NCBI GenBank assembly: GCA_036389035.1
Contig: DASVQQ010000012.1
Coordinates: 1 to 64,000, forward strand
Source: Jatrophihabitans sp.
GTDB taxonomy: Bacteria; Actinomycetota; Actinomycetes; Mycobacteriales; Jatrophihabitantaceae
Direction: 5' to 3'
Length of the DNA stretch: 64,000 bases
Shown here: in pieces, positions 1 to 13,689 of the stretch
How positions within the stretch are numbered: the first letter of the stretch is position 1
How the letters are laid out: the number at the start of each line of letters is the position of its first letter
The notes under the pieces: generated by a model
Seen by the model: the letters and a program-made list of their open reading frames with translations, nothing else
Databases searched by the model: none
What the model was told of the DNA's origin: nothing
Position numbers and translations under genes: made by a program

Positions 1-219
1 ACTGCGGATCGGGCGCGCCCTTCGGGCGGCCGAGGTGAGCGGCCACGATCACGCGGGCGCCGGCGTCCCGGAGTGCCTGCAGCGTGGGCAGGCTGGCCCG
101 GATCCGGCCGTCGTCGGTGATCGCCCGGGTCTGCTTGTCGAGGGGGACGTTCAGGTCGGCGCGCAGGAGCACGCGCCGGCCCGACACCCCCTCGGCGAGC
201 AGGTCGTCGAGGGACCGCA

Positions 220-220
<1 letters not shown>
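1..220 (-). CDS. pgk: phosphoglycerate kinase, N-terminal part (cut by the window edge)
   Basis: This is the first ~73 codons of phosphoglycerate kinase, the glycolytic enzyme that makes ATP from 1,3-bisphosphoglycerate. On the minus strand the peptide begins [11 protein letters not shown] and continues with the family's conserved N-terminal core [13 protein letters not shown], then a [11 protein letters not shown] segment and the AHLGRPKG loop that binds 3-phosphoglycerate. The ATG at 218-220 shares its A with the last base of the gap stop codon, so the two genes are translationally coupled in the usual gap-pgk order. The remainder lies off the left end. Confidence 0.93.
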
Positions 221-1365
<1,145 letters not shown>

Positions 1366-1462
1366 TTACCAGGCTGATACCGACCGGTAGGGGTGCCCGG
1401 CGGCTGCGACGGGAGCAACCCGGCGGCTGGTCCGGGAGCGGGTCCGGCGGCCGGGACGTGCC

Positions 1463-2443
1463 TCAGGGGGCCAGCATCTCCGGGGTGACCGCGGCCTCGG
1501 TGTTCGGGATGCCCTCGTCCTGGGCCCGCTTGTCGGCCATCGCCAGCAGCCGCCGGATCCGTCCCGCCACCGCGTCCTTGGTCATCGGCGGGTCCGACAG
1601 GCTGCCCAGCTCCTCCAGCGAGGCCTGCTTGTGCTCCAGGCGCAGCCGGCCGGCCTGCAGCAGGTGCTCGGGGGCGTCCGAGCCGAGGATGTGCATGGCC
1701 CGCTCGACCCTGGCGCCGGCGGCGACGGCCGCGCGCGCGGACCGGCGCAGGTTGGCGTCGTCGAAGTTCGCCAGCCGGTTGGCGGTGGCCCGCACCTCCC
1801 GGCGCATCCGGCGCTCCTCCCAGGCCATCACCGAGTCGTGCGCGCCGAGCCTGGTGAGCAGCGCGCCGATGGCGTCACCGTCGCGGACCACCACCCGGTC
1901 GGCTCCCCGGACCTCGCGGGCCTTGGCCAGGATGCCGAGCCGCCGGCCGGCTCCGACCAGGGCCAGCGCCGCCTCGTTGGTCGGGCAGGTGATCTCCAGG
2001 GCGCCCGCCCGGCCCGGTTCGGTCAGCGAGCCGTGCGCCAGAAAGGCCCCCCGCCAGGCGGCTTCGGCCTCGGACAGGGTGCCGGCCACCACCTGGGTGG
2101 GCAGGCCGCGGACCGGCCGGCCGCGCAGGTCCACCAGGCCGGCCTGGCGGGCCAGTCCCTCGCCGTCCTTGCTCACCCGGACCAGGTAGCGGGTGCCCTT
2201 GCGCAGGCTGCCACCGGTGACGACCTGGATCTCGGCGGTGTGGCCGAAGACCTCGGCGATCTCCTTGCGCAACCGGCGGGCCACCGAGCCGGTGTCGAGC
2301 TCGGCCTCGACGACGATATGCCCGGCAATCAGGTGCAGCGCGCCGGCGAACCGCAGCATGGTGGCGATCTCTGCGCGGCGGGCCGAGGCCCGGGTGATCG
2401 TCACCCGGCTGAGCTCGTCCTTGACAGCAGCTGTCATCGCCAT
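1463..2443 (-). CDS. whiA: WhiA, sporulation/division transcription factor
   Basis: A 326-residue WhiA: an N-terminal domain related to LAGLIDADG homing endonucleases but acting as a DNA-binding regulator, then a C-terminal helix-turn-helix (about residues 225-310, with the [23 protein letters not shown] region). The start [12 protein letters not shown] is characteristic. In streptomycetes WhiA works with WhiB to drive sporulation septation; in other Gram-positives it affects division and envelope physiology. The ATG overlaps the yvcK stop by one base. The rapZ-yvcK-whiA trio is conserved across Gram-positive bacteria. Confidence 0.95.
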   Translation of the reverse strand: MAMTAAVKDELSRVTITRASARRAEIATMLRFAGALHLIAGHIVVEAELDTGSVARRLRKEIAEVFGHTAEIQVVTGGSLRKGTRYLVRVSKDGEGLARQAGLVDLRGRPVRGLPTQVVAGTLSEAEAAWRGAFLAHGSLTEPGRAGALEITCPTNEAALALVGAGRRLGILAKAREVRGADRVVVRDGDAIGALLTRLGAHDSVMAWEERRMRREVRATANRLANFDDANLRRSARAAVAAGARVERAMHILGSDAPEHLLQAGRLRLEHKQASLEELGSLSDPPMTKDAVAGRIRRLLAMADKRAQDEGIPNTEAAVTPEMLAP

Positions 2444-3555
2444 CAGAGCACTCCTTCGTCTGTCGGGCCGCGGTGCAGGCCACCGTCGCCCGGGGTGTCG
2501 CCTTGGGTGTCGCCTTGAGCGTGGTCCAGCCCGGCCGCTTCGGCGACGGCCAGACTGAGCTTGCAGGGATCATGCCTTGCCCGCGAGTCGATCTCCGCGA
2601 TGGGCGCCAGCACCAGCCGGGCGCCGATGCCCTCGGCGTAGGCGTGCAGGCTCCGCCGGTCCAGCACCGCGTCCTGGTCGGCGACCACCACGTCGACCTT
2701 CAGCCGCGGGCAGTGCTCGTGCAACACCCGCAGATGCTCCTCCGGGGAGAACCCGTCGGTCTCACCGACCTGCGGCTCCAGGTTGAGCACGGTGATCAGC
2801 CGCGCCCCGGTGGCGGTCAGCGCCGCCGCCAGCCCGCGCACCAGCAGGTGCGGGATCACGCTGGTGAACCACGAGCCGGGGCCGAGGATCACCGCGTCGG
2901 CGGCCAGGATGGCCTGCACCGCCTCGGGGCAGGCCGGGGCGTTGGCCGGCAGCAGCCGCACCGCCTTGACCCGGCCGGAGGTGGCCGCGATCGCCGACTG
3001 GCCGCGGATCCGGCGGAACTGCACCGGGTCGTCGGGGTCCACGCTGGTGACCTCGGCGATCAGGTCCAGCGGACGGGGTGACATCGGCAGCACCCGGCCG
3101 CGCGCGCCGACCAGGCCCGCGACGGCGTCCAGGGCGGTCACGGCGTCATCGTGCAGTTCCATCAGGCCGGTCAGCAAGAGGTTGCCGATCGGGTGCCCGG
3201 CCAGCGCCCCGGCGCCGCCCATCCGGTGTTGCAGCACCGTCGACCAGGGCAGCCCGGCCGCGGGCCCGGCTGCGGGGTCGGCCGCGGGGTCGCCGATGCC
3301 GGTCAGCTGCCCGGTCGCCAGCGCCGACAGCGCCATCCGCAGGTCACCGGGCGGCAGCAGCCCCAGCTCGCGCCGGATCCGTCCGGACGAGCCGCCGTCG
3401 TCGGCGACGGTCACCACCGCGGTGACGTCGACGTCGAGCAGCCGCAACGCCGACAGCGAGGCGTACAGGCCGTGGCCGCCGCCGAGTGCCACGACCCTGG
3501 GCCGCCGGAGACCCGCGGCCGGCGAGGTGGGCGGGTCCTGGGGTGCGGCGGCCAC
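2443..3555 (-). CDS. yvcK: YvcK/CofD-like gluconeogenesis factor
   Basis: A 370-residue member of the CofD/YvcK family (UDP-sugar-binding fold). The hallmark glycine-rich loop is near the N terminus ([18 protein letters not shown], about residues 21-38), followed by [15 protein letters not shown]. In mycobacteria and bacilli the protein is needed for growth on gluconeogenic carbon and for normal peptidoglycan synthesis. The GTG start overlaps the rapZ stop by one base (TAGTG). A short internal Ala-Pro repeat (about residues 98-110) and a Gly/Asp-rich C-terminal tail are likely lineage-specific insertions. Confidence 0.93.
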   Translation of the reverse strand: MAAAPQDPPTSPAAGLRRPRVVALGGGHGLYASLSALRLLDVDVTAVVTVADDGGSSGRIRRELGLLPPGDLRMALSALATGQLTGIGDPAADPAAGPAAGLPWSTVLQHRMGGAGALAGHPIGNLLLTGLMELHDDAVTALDAVAGLVGARGRVLPMSPRPLDLIAEVTSVDPDDPVQFRRIRGQSAIAATSGRVKAVRLLPANAPACPEAVQAILAADAVILGPGSWFTSVIPHLLVRGLAAALTATGARLITVLNLEPQVGETDGFSPEEHLRVLHEHCPRLKVDVVVADQDAVLDRRSLHAYAEGIGARLVLAPIAEIDSRARHDPCKLSLAVAEAAGLDHAQGDTQGDTPGDGGLHRGPTDEGVL

Positions 3556-4439
3556 TACTCGCGGCCCAGGTCCCGGTGCACCACGGTCGCCCGGATGCCC
3601 AGGCCGACCAGCCGGCGCACCAGCTCGCGGCTCAACGCCACCGACCGGTGCTTGCCGCCGGTGCAGCCGACCGCCAGCGTCAGGTAGTGCTTGCCCTCCC
3701 GGCGGTAACCGGCGCCGATCAACTGCAGGATCGGCAGGTACATGTCCAGGAACTCCACCGCCGACTGCTGGCTCAGCACGTAGTCCGCGACCTCGGGGTC
3801 CTCACCGGTCAGCAGCCGCAGCTCCGGGATCCAGTACGGGTTGGGCAGGAACCGGACGTCGACCACCAGGTCGGCGTCGGCCGGCAACCCGTACTTGAAG
3901 CCGAAGGAGACCACTGTCGCGCGCAGCTCGGGCAGGTCCATGCCGTCGACCGCGAAGGCCTGCTCGATGGCCTGGCGCAGCTGCGGAACCGAGCGGTCGG
4001 AGGTGTCGAGCACCAGGTCGGCGATGTCGCGCAACGGCTCCAGGATCTCGCGCTCGGCGATGATGCCGTCGGACAGCCGCCCGTCGCCCTGCAGCGGATG
4101 GGCCCGGCGCACGCTCTCGAACCGGCGGATCAGCACGTTGTCGTTGGCTTCGAGGAACAGGATCCGGGGCTGCAGCTCGCGCCGTTCCAGTTCGGCGATG
4201 ACGCCGGTGAGGTCGGTGGAGAACGCCCGGCTGCGCACGTCCATCACGACGGCGAGCCGGGTGACCGCGCCCTGGCTGCGGCTGCCCAGGTCGACCATGG
4301 TGGCGACCAGCTCCGGCGGCAGGTTGTCCACCACGAAGAACCCGAGGTCTTCCAGGCACTTCGCGGCGGTGCTCCGACCGGCTCCGGACAGGCCGGTGAC
4401 GATCACCGTCTCCAGTGCGCCGCGCTCTGCGCTGGCCAT
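3555..4439 (-). CDS. rapZ: RapZ-family nucleotide-binding protein (RNase adapter family)
   Basis: A 294-residue P-loop protein of the RapZ/YvcJ family. The N-terminal Walker A loop reads VTGLSGAGRSTA (the usual lysine is replaced by Arg, giving GAGRST); FFVVDNLPPEL and the C-terminal GCTGGKHRSVA signature are intact. In enterobacteria RapZ controls GlmS synthesis through small RNAs. In actinobacteria its target is unclear, though linkage to yvcK and whiA is old. I start at ATG 4437-4439, which has GGAG 8 bases upstream; a TTG one codon earlier is the alternative. Two G-quadruplex-type motifs lie just upstream. Confidence 0.93.
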   Translation of the reverse strand: MASAERGALETVIVTGLSGAGRSTAAKCLEDLGFFVVDNLPPELVATMVDLGSRSQGAVTRLAVVMDVRSRAFSTDLTGVIAELERRELQPRILFLEANDNVLIRRFESVRRAHPLQGDGRLSDGIIAEREILEPLRDIADLVLDTSDRSVPQLRQAIEQAFAVDGMDLPELRATVVSFGFKYGLPADADLVVDVRFLPNPYWIPELRLLTGEDPEVADYVLSQQSAVEFLDMYLPILQLIGAGYRREGKHYLTLAVGCTGGKHRSVALSRELVRRLVGLGIRATVVHRDLGRE

Positions 4440-4474
4440 CAAGAAGGCTCCTTCTAGGTAACGGTCGATCGTGC

Positions 4475-4542
4475 GGGGGACGCGGATCGGGACGGGGTCG
4501 GGACGGGTGAGGACGTGGGGATCGGGACGTCGGGATCGGGGG
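4475..4542 (+). repeat. G-tract repeats with two G-quadruplex-type motifs
   Basis: The 118-base gap between uvrC and rapZ is dominated on the plus strand by runs of three to five G separated by short loops. One canonical quadruplex motif lies at 4489-4507 (G-runs at 4489-4491, 4494-4497, 4500-4502 and 4505-4507, loops AC, TC, AC). A second is at 4517-4542 with loops of 3, 5 and 3 bases. A recurring GGATCGGGACG-like phrase makes up the runs. The position is the leader of rapZ, with the G-rich strand as template. Confidence 0.6.
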
Positions 4543-4557
4543 TACGCGCTGATTGTG

Positions 4558-6513
4558 CTAGCTGACTACCTCGCCGGTGGCCATGTTGACGGCAGGCTCG
4601 CGGTCAGCGGCGTTGGCAACCAACGCTTCGGCTACCCGTTGGGCCAGTTCGGGGCCGAAGCCGGGCACCTGCGCGATCTCCTCGACGGAGGCCGCGCGCA
4701 GTTGCCGCAGCGATCCGAACCGGGCCAGCAGCGCCTTGCGGCGGGCCGGACCGAGCCCGGCGATGCCGAGCAGCTCCGACTCGGTCATCGACTTGGACCG
4801 CTTCTGCCGGTGGAAGGTGATCGCGAACCGGTGCGCCTCGTCCCGGACCCGCTGCAGCAGGTACAGCGCCTCGGAGGCGCGCGGCAGGATCACCGGGTAG
4901 TCCTCGTCGGGAACCCACACCTCTTCCAGCCGCTTGGCCAGGCCCACCAGCGTCACGTCGGTGATGCCCAGCTCGGCCAGGACGTTCTGCGCGGCCGCCA
5001 CCTGCGGGGCGCCGCCGTCGACCACCACCAGGTTCGGCGGGTAGGCGAAGCGCTTGACCGGCTTGGGCTGGGCCCCGCTCTGCCAGTCGGGGGCGGCGGC
5101 CAGCTCGGCGGCCTGCTCCTGCAGTTGGCGGGCGAACCGGCGCCGGATCACCTCGGCGATCCAGTCGGTGTCGCCGCCGCTGCTCTGCATGGTGAACCGC
5201 CGGTACTCGCTCTTGCGGGCCAGGCCGTCCTCGAACACCACCATGCTGGCCACCACGTTGGTGCCCTGCACGTGGCTGATGTCGAAACACTCGATGCGCA
5301 AAGGGGCATCGGGCATGCTGAGCGCTTCTTGCAGCTCGGCCAGCGCCTGCGAGCGGGCGGTCAGGTCACTGGCCCGGCGCAGCTTGTACTGCATGAACGC
5401 CTGCTCGGCGTTGCGCTCGACGGTCTGCATCAGGGCCCGCTTGTCACCGCGTTGCGGGACCCGCAACGACACCCGGCTGCCCCGCCGCTCGCTGAGCAGC
5501 TCGGCCAGCGCCTGGTGGTCCTCGGGCAGCTGCGGCACCAGCACCTCGCGGGGGACGACGGCGTCCTCCTGGCCGTAGAACTGCAGGGCGAACTGCTCCA
5601 CCAGCTCGCCGACGGAGGACTCGTCGTTGAGGCCGGCGGTCGAGTCGACCACCCAGCCGCGCTGGCCCCTCACCCGGCCGCCCCGGACGTGGAAGACCTG
5701 GACGGCCGCGGACAGCTCGTCGGTGGCGAAGGCGACCACGTCGGCGTCGGCGCCGTCGGTCAGCACCACCGCCTGCTTCTCCATGGACCGGCGCAGCGCG
5801 CCGAGGTCATCGCGCAGCCGGGCCGCCCGCTCGAACTCGAGGTTGCTGCTGGCTTCGGCCATCTGGCGCTCGAGCCGGCGGATCATGGTGTCGGTCTTGC
5901 CGGCCAGGAAGTCGCAGAAGTCCTCGACGATGACGCGGTGCTCGGCGGCGCTGACCCGCCCGACGCACGGCGCGCTGCACTTGCCGATGTAGCCGAGCAG
6001 GCAGGGCCGCCCGATCTGACCGGCCCGCTTGAACACCCCGGTGGAGCAGGTGCGGGCCGGGAACACCCGCAGCAGCAGGTCGAGGGTCTCCCGGATCGCC
6101 CAGGCGTGGGCGTACGGGCCGAAGTACCGGACGCCGGGCTTCTTGGGCCCCCGCATCACCTGCAGCCGCGGGTACTCCTCGTTGAGGGTGACCGCCAGCG
6201 ACGGGTAGGACTTGTCGTCGCGGTAGCGGACGTTGAACCGGGGGTCGAACTCCTTGATCCAGTTGTACTCCAGCTGCAGCGCTTCGACCTCGGTGTTGAC
6301 GATGGTCCACTCGACGCTGGCGGCCGTGGTCACCATCTGCCGGGTGCGCGGGTGCAGGGCGCTGATGTCGGCGAAGTAGGAGTTCAGCCGGGACCGCAGG
6401 CTCTTGGCCTTGCCGACGTAGATGACCCGGCCGGTGCCGTCCCGAAACCGGTACACGCCCGGTTCGACCGGAATCGTGCCCGGAGCCGGGCGGTATGAGG
6501 ACGGGTCAGCCAC
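4558..6513 (-). CDS. uvrC: UvrC, excinuclease ABC subunit C
   Basis: 651-residue dual-incision nuclease of nucleotide excision repair. Order of domains: N-terminal GIY-YIG nuclease ([24 protein letters not shown], about residues 17-40) for the 3' cut; a cysteine cluster around [14 protein letters not shown]; a UvrB-binding UVR helix pair ([17 protein letters not shown]); an RNase H-like endonuclease half for the 5' cut ([20 protein letters not shown]); and C-terminal helix-hairpin-helix motifs ending in [15 protein letters not shown]. Start is GTG at 6511-6513; no strong ribosome site is visible. It lies 55 bases downstream of uvrA on the same strand. Confidence 0.96.
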   Translation of the reverse strand: MADPSSYRPAPGTIPVEPGVYRFRDGTGRVIYVGKAKSLRSRLNSYFADISALHPRTRQMVTTAASVEWTIVNTEVEALQLEYNWIKEFDPRFNVRYRDDKSYPSLAVTLNEEYPRLQVMRGPKKPGVRYFGPYAHAWAIRETLDLLLRVFPARTCSTGVFKRAGQIGRPCLLGYIGKCSAPCVGRVSAAEHRVIVEDFCDFLAGKTDTMIRRLERQMAEASSNLEFERAARLRDDLGALRRSMEKQAVVLTDGADADVVAFATDELSAAVQVFHVRGGRVRGQRGWVVDSTAGLNDESSVGELVEQFALQFYGQEDAVVPREVLVPQLPEDHQALAELLSERRGSRVSLRVPQRGDKRALMQTVERNAEQAFMQYKLRRASDLTARSQALAELQEALSMPDAPLRIECFDISHVQGTNVVASMVVFEDGLARKSEYRRFTMQSSGGDTDWIAEVIRRRFARQLQEQAAELAAAPDWQSGAQPKPVKRFAYPPNLVVVDGGAPQVAAAQNVLAELGITDVTLVGLAKRLEEVWVPDEDYPVILPRASEALYLLQRVRDEAHRFAITFHRQKRSKSMTESELLGIAGLGPARRKALLARFGSLRQLRAASVEEIAQVPGFGPELAQRVAEALVANAADREPAVNMATGEVVS

Positions 6514-6568
6514 GAGTAGAGCCTAGTTAGCCGGGATGGAAATCGGGTCTGGAGAAGCCGACGGCGCT

Positions 6569-9760
<3,192 letters not shown>

Positions 9761-9942
9761 AGTCTTCTCTCTGGTTCAGCAGGCGGTCTTGCTGGGATCC
9801 GGCCGTCACCAATCTCAGAGGTGCGCGGCGTGCACTGGAAAGAGTAATGGCGGGCTACGACATCGCGCTGCCGGCCAGCGCTCCGGCCGGTGCAAACGCC
9901 TGGCGCACGGGCCGGGTCGCCCGGGCCAAGTCAGTTTGCAGG

Positions 9943-10629
9943 CTAGGTCAGTTGCCAGTCGACCGGTTTGCCGCCCCGCTTGACCAGCAGCTCGTTGGCC
10001 CGGCTGAACGGGCGGGAGCCGAAGAACCCGCCGCTGGCCGACAGCGGCGACGGGTGCACCGACTTCAGGCAGTCGGCGTCGGACAGCAGCGGCTCCAGCG
10101 ACTGCGCCTGCCGTCCCCACAGGATGGCCACCAGCGGCTGGTCCCGTGCCGCCAGCGCCCGGACGGCCTGGTCGGTCACCCGCTCCCAGCCCTTGCCGGC
10201 GTGCGAGCCCGACTTGCCCGGCTGGACGGTCAGCACCCGGTTGAGCAGCAGCACCCCCTGCCTGGTCCAGGGCGTCAGGTCGCCGTTGGACGGGATCGGC
10301 ACGCCCAGGTCGTCGCGCAGCTCGCGGTAGATGTTCTGCAGCGAGCGCGGCACCGGCTGGACGTCCGGGGCCACCGAGAACGACAGGCCCACCGGGTGCC
10401 CGGGCGTCGGGTACGGGTCCTGGCCCACGATCAGCACCCGGACGTCCTCGAAGGGCTGGCTGAAGGCCCGCAGCACGTGCTCGCCGGCCGGCAGGTAGGA
10501 CCGGCCGGCGGCGAGCTCGGCCCGCAGGAAGTCCCCCATCGCCCGGACCTCGCCGGCCACCGGCTCCAATGCCCCGGCCCAACCGGTCTCGACGATCTCT
10601 TCCAGGGAGCGCACAGGCATGGCTGACAC
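9943..10629 (-). CDS. ung: uracil-DNA glycosylase, family 1
   Basis: 228-residue enzyme that removes uracil from DNA at the start of base excision repair. The water-activating motif GQDPYP (catalytic Asp 71 by this start) and the C-terminal DNA-intercalation motif HPSPLS are intact, and length matches the family. The frame begins at GTG 10627-10629; an ATG three codons in (10618-10620) is equally possible since neither has a clear ribosome site. A GC hairpin (9871-9876 with 9885-9890) follows the stop. It is divergent from the DUF4032 gene. Confidence 0.95.
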   Translation of the reverse strand: MSAMPVRSLEEIVETGWAGALEPVAGEVRAMGDFLRAELAAGRSYLPAGEHVLRAFSQPFEDVRVLIVGQDPYPTPGHPVGLSFSVAPDVQPVPRSLQNIYRELRDDLGVPIPSNGDLTPWTRQGVLLLNRVLTVQPGKSGSHAGKGWERVTDQAVRALAARDQPLVAILWGRQAQSLEPLLSDADCLKSVHPSPLSASGGFFGSRPFSRANELLVKRGGKPVDWQLT

Positions 10630-10697
10630 CGTAGCGCCAGCCTCCGGCGCCGGGCCGGAGCGGCACGAGGCTGTCCGGCACTACGCTTCTGAGTGTC

Positions 10698-11954
10698 ATG
10701 GGCAACTACACGATCATCACGCTCGGGGCCGCGACCGAGCTGCTCGATCTGCCCTTCGACAAGCCGCTGGAGGAGTGGACCGACCCCCGGTTGGTGCAGG
10801 TGCCGCGCGGCATCTCCCGGCACGTGGTGCGCTTCATCCGGGCGCACAACCAGATCTTCGCGATCAAGGAGGCCACCGAGCGCTACGTGACTCGCGAGCA
10901 TCACCTGCTGCGCGAGCTGGCCGAGGCCTCGGTGCCGGTGGTGGACGCCTTCGGCACCGTGCTGGACCGCAGCGACCACGACGGCCACCACCTGGACGGC
11001 CTGCTGATCACCAAGCACCTGCCGTACTCGCTGCCCTACCGGTCGCTGTTCACCGAGCGGTCGCTGCCCGACCTGCGCTCCCGGCTGCTGGACGCCCTCG
11101 CCCAGCTGTTCGTTCGGCTGCATTTGACCGGCTTCTTCTGGGGTGACTGCTCGCTGTCGAACACGCTGTTCCGCCGCGACGCCGGCGCGCTGGCCGCCTA
11201 CCTGGTGGACGCCGAGACCAGTGAGAAGCACCCGCAGCTGTCGCGCGGCCAGCGGGAGCACGACCTGACCATCGCCACCGAGAACATCGCCGGTGAGCTG
11301 ATGGACCTGCAGGCCGGCGGCTACCTCTCCCTCGACGACGACCCGATCGAGACGGCCCAGGGCTTGCAGCCGCGCTATGACCAGCTGTGGACCGAGCTGA
11401 CCGACGACCAGGTCTACCCCACCGCCGAGAGCTACCGCATCGAGGAACGGGTCCGGCGGCTGAACTCGCTCGGCTTCGACGTCTCCGAGATCGGCATCCG
11501 GACCGAGGACGCCGGCCGCAAGCTGCGGTTCGAGACCCACATCGTCGAGCCGGGCCACCATCAGCGCCGGGTGTACGCCCTCACCGGGCTGCGGGTGCAG
11601 GAGAACCAGGCACGCCAGATCCTGTCGGACCTGGCCAGGTTCCGCGCAAAATGGATCGAGGGCGTCGAGCACGACATCCCCGAGGACCTGGCGGCGCGAC
11701 GGTGGCTGGACGAGAAGTTCTACGGCGTGCTGTCGATGGTGCCGCCCCGGTTGCGCGCCAAGATGCCCGACGCGGAGCTGTTCTACGAGATCGCCGAGCA
11801 CCGGTGGCTGATGTCGGAGCACCTCGGCCGAGATGTCGGCCGGCAGGCAGCGGTGGAGGATTACGTCAAGACCGTGCTGTCCAAGCTGCCGGACGCCTCC
11901 GTGCAGGTGTTGACCGATCCCATTACTGAGGAGCTTCCGGTGATCCGAGAATGA
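10698..11954 (+). CDS. DUF4032 family protein with a kinase-like N-terminal half
   Basis: 418 residues. The N-terminal half looks like a lipopolysaccharide-kinase/protein-kinase fold: a substrate-lysine-like stretch (FAIKEATERY), then HLTGFFWGDCSLSNTLF and AYLVDAETSE, which resemble the catalytic loop (with D in WGD) and the metal-binding aspartate of kinases. The C-terminal half matches DUF4032. The function is not established. The stop overlaps the start of the MBL gene (ATGA), so the two are co-translated. An MBL protein next to the UvrA region is a recurrent actinobacterial arrangement. Confidence 0.85.
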   Translation: MGNYTIITLGAATELLDLPFDKPLEEWTDPRLVQVPRGISRHVVRFIRAHNQIFAIKEATERYVTREHHLLRELAEASVPVVDAFGTVLDRSDHDGHHLDGLLITKHLPYSLPYRSLFTERSLPDLRSRLLDALAQLFVRLHLTGFFWGDCSLSNTLFRRDAGALAAYLVDAETSEKHPQLSRGQREHDLTIATENIAGELMDLQAGGYLSLDDDPIETAQGLQPRYDQLWTELTDDQVYPTAESYRIEERVRRLNSLGFDVSEIGIRTEDAGRKLRFETHIVEPGHHQRRVYALTGLRVQENQARQILSDLARFRAKWIEGVEHDIPEDLAARRWLDEKFYGVLSMVPPRLRAKMPDAELFYEIAEHRWLMSEHLGRDVGRQAAVEDYVKTVLSKLPDASVQVLTDPITEELPVIRE

Positions 11955-12610
11955 CGTACACGGGTGAGGTGAGCGTCGGCGGCGAGGTGGACACCCGCGA
12001 GCTGACCGGGCTGAGCATCGCCAAACTCGCGGTGGGGCCGATGTCCAACAACGCCTACCTGCTGCGGTGCCGGGCCAGCGGCCAGGCGCTGCTGATCGAC
12101 GCCGCGGCCGAGCCGGGCCGGCTGCTGGACCTGGTCCGGCTGGGCGGCGAGACCGCCTCGGCGGTGCTGACCACCCACAAGCACCCCGACCACTGGCAGG
12201 CGCTGGCCGGCGTGGTGGCCCAGACCGGGGCCCGGACGATGGCCGGTGCTGATGACGCTCGCGGCATCCCGGTGCCCACCGACCGGCGGCTGGAGCATGG
12301 CGACACCGTGCATGTCGGCGACGCCGAGCTGCGGGTGATCGTGTTGCGCGGGCACACTCCGTGCTCGGTGGCGCTTTACTACCGCGACCCGGACGGCTCG
12401 CAGCACCTGTTCACCGGCGACTCGCTGTTTCCCGGCGGGCCTGGGAAGACGGGGTCGCCGAAGGACTTCAACTCGTTGATGGACGACCTGGAGCGGCGGG
12501 TCTTCGACGCCTACGACGACGAGGTGTGGTTCTACCCCGGCCACGGCAACGACTCGACTCTCGGGGCCGAGCGGCCACACCTAGCCGAGTGGCGCGCCCG
12601 CGGTTGGTAG
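11951..12610 (+). CDS. metallo-beta-lactamase-fold hydrolase (glyoxalase II-like)
   Basis: 219 residues with the MBL metal motif TTHKHPDHW (H-x-H-x-D-H), a downstream His (RGHTPCS), the metal-bridging Asp in FTGDSLFPGG and the final His in FYPGHGND. The C terminus LAEWRARGW is typical of this actinobacterial subfamily. Substrate unknown; thioester or glyoxalase II-type hydrolysis is plausible. It begins inside the DUF4032 stop. An imperfect copy of its last 32 bases recurs at 16407-16438, beyond the AT-richer island, suggesting that its 3' end served as an integration site. Confidence 0.9.
   Translation: MTYTGEVSVGGEVDTRELTGLSIAKLAVGPMSNNAYLLRCRASGQALLIDAAAEPGRLLDLVRLGGETASAVLTTHKHPDHWQALAGVVAQTGARTMAGADDARGIPVPTDRRLEHGDTVHVGDAELRVIVLRGHTPCSVALYYRDPDGSQHLFTGDSLFPGGPGKTGSPKDFNSLMDDLERRVFDAYDDEVWFYPGHGNDSTLGAERPHLAEWRARGW
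12579..12610 (+). repeat. left copy of a 32-bp imperfect direct repeat (candidate attachment site)
   Basis: The last ten codons plus stop of the MBL gene. By eye 26 of 32 positions match 16407-16438, including the stop codon, and 21 of the last 24. The AT-richer defence-type island lies exactly between the two copies. No integrase gene is visible, so attachment-site status is inferred. Confidence 0.5.
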
Positions 12611-12790
12611 TCAAGGTTACGTAGGATACAGCGCGTCAGGAGATTGAATAGTGCAAGCTAAAACAGGTGCGCGAATAGTACAAACGGTTCGTAAGTCGTA
12701 CCGCTAGTAGGTTCAAATATTGTTAGGACGGCCAGTGGCCGGCAGGCAATTACTTGCCACGACGACTAATCAGGCACGGTAGGAGAGCAG

Positions 12791-13678
12791 TTGCAGACGC
12801 TGTGTGCAGACCTCGACCCAGCCCGGCCGTTGCCCACTCCGTGGCCGGACTACGAGCGATGGCTCGTTAAAGAATGGCGGAGCCTTCTCGCATCTGGGCC
12901 ATCCGAGTTGACAGTGCAAGAGTTTCTTGAATCTCATCCTGTCTTGTTACCGGGGGGCGACGGTGATGCTGGGCCCGGCGGTCATCATGGACCTCATCTC
13001 GATGGCGTATTCCGTGAGGTACCGCTCAAAGGTCTTAACCGCGACCAGCGTCCCGACTTCATGTGGATTACCCGCTCAACTTCCTTGCTTACTCCGATCT
13101 GCATCGAGATCGAGAAGCCTGACCGCGCCTGGTTCACCAGCAAGGGTGACCCCACAGCGGAACTGACTCACGCACGCAGCCAGATTAACAAGTGGCGCGA
13201 CTGGTTCAGCCAACCGCCGAACCAAATGATCTTTCGCGAACAATATGTTGGCAATGAGTACTCAAACAAACAACTGCTTCCTATCTACATACTTATCTAC
13301 GGTCGCGCTCGCGAGTTCGACCCGTCCGCCAGGATCCATCTGGATGCTGACGACCTACGCCGTCAACGAGATCAAGGCAATAAATCCGATGAGCTTTCAA
13401 TGACTTTCGACTCACTTAAACCCCGATATGCGCTAAAGGACTTCGTCACGCTCTCGATGAATAAACATGGCGTGGAACTGCACGCCGTTCCTCCGAGTTT
13501 CACCACAGGACCGTGCACAATGCACGTTGCCAAAGTCGCACGCGACCCCTCACCAATTAAAAAGACGTTGCTATGGACGCCCGAGCGTAAGCAGTATGTC
13601 CAAGACCGCTGGCGTCACTGGCAGCAGATCGCTGACAACGGTTGGAATGGCCCTGTCGCTCTTGATGGCGGCGAATAG
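12791..13678 (+). CDS. Shedu-type (DUF4263) nuclease-domain protein
   Basis: 295 residues. Near the N terminus QEFLESHPVLL (43-53) matches the short motif found upstream of Shedu nuclease domains. Then RPDF (D89), ICIEIEKP (E106/E108, K109) and HARSQINKWRDW (Q131, W135) follow the DUF4263 PD-(D/E)xK layout. Shedu proteins are anti-phage nucleases, often a single gene; this one has a short N-terminal region, so its trigger is unknown. Start is TTG with AGGAG 5 bases upstream (12781-12785). Codon use differs from the surroundings, with rare TTA (in HPVLL) and many A/T-ending codons, consistent with transfer. It faces a kinase gene, with only 5 bases between the stops. Confidence 0.75.
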   Translation: MQTLCADLDPARPLPTPWPDYERWLVKEWRSLLASGPSELTVQEFLESHPVLLPGGDGDAGPGGHHGPHLDGVFREVPLKGLNRDQRPDFMWITRSTSLLTPICIEIEKPDRAWFTSKGDPTAELTHARSQINKWRDWFSQPPNQMIFREQYVGNEYSNKQLLPIYILIYGRAREFDPSARIHLDADDLRRQRDQGNKSDELSMTFDSLKPRYALKDFVTLSMNKHGVELHAVPPSFTTGPCTMHVAKVARDPSPIKKTLLWTPERKQYVQDRWRHWQQIADNGWNGPVALDGGE

Positions 13679-13689
13679 CCTAGCTAGGC
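13678..13689. other. 12-bp perfect palindrome spanning the convergent stop codons
   Basis: GCCTAGCTAGGC reads the same on both strands and includes the last base of the nuclease stop (13676-13678) and the whole kinase stop (13684-13686). It could be a compact bidirectional terminator element or just a consequence of two TAG stops close together. Confidence 0.5.

Noticed and set aside
4471..6498. 675-residue plus-strand frame antisense to uvrC
   Set aside because: Complete UvrC motifs lie on the other strand; the plus-strand translation is low-complexity shadow.
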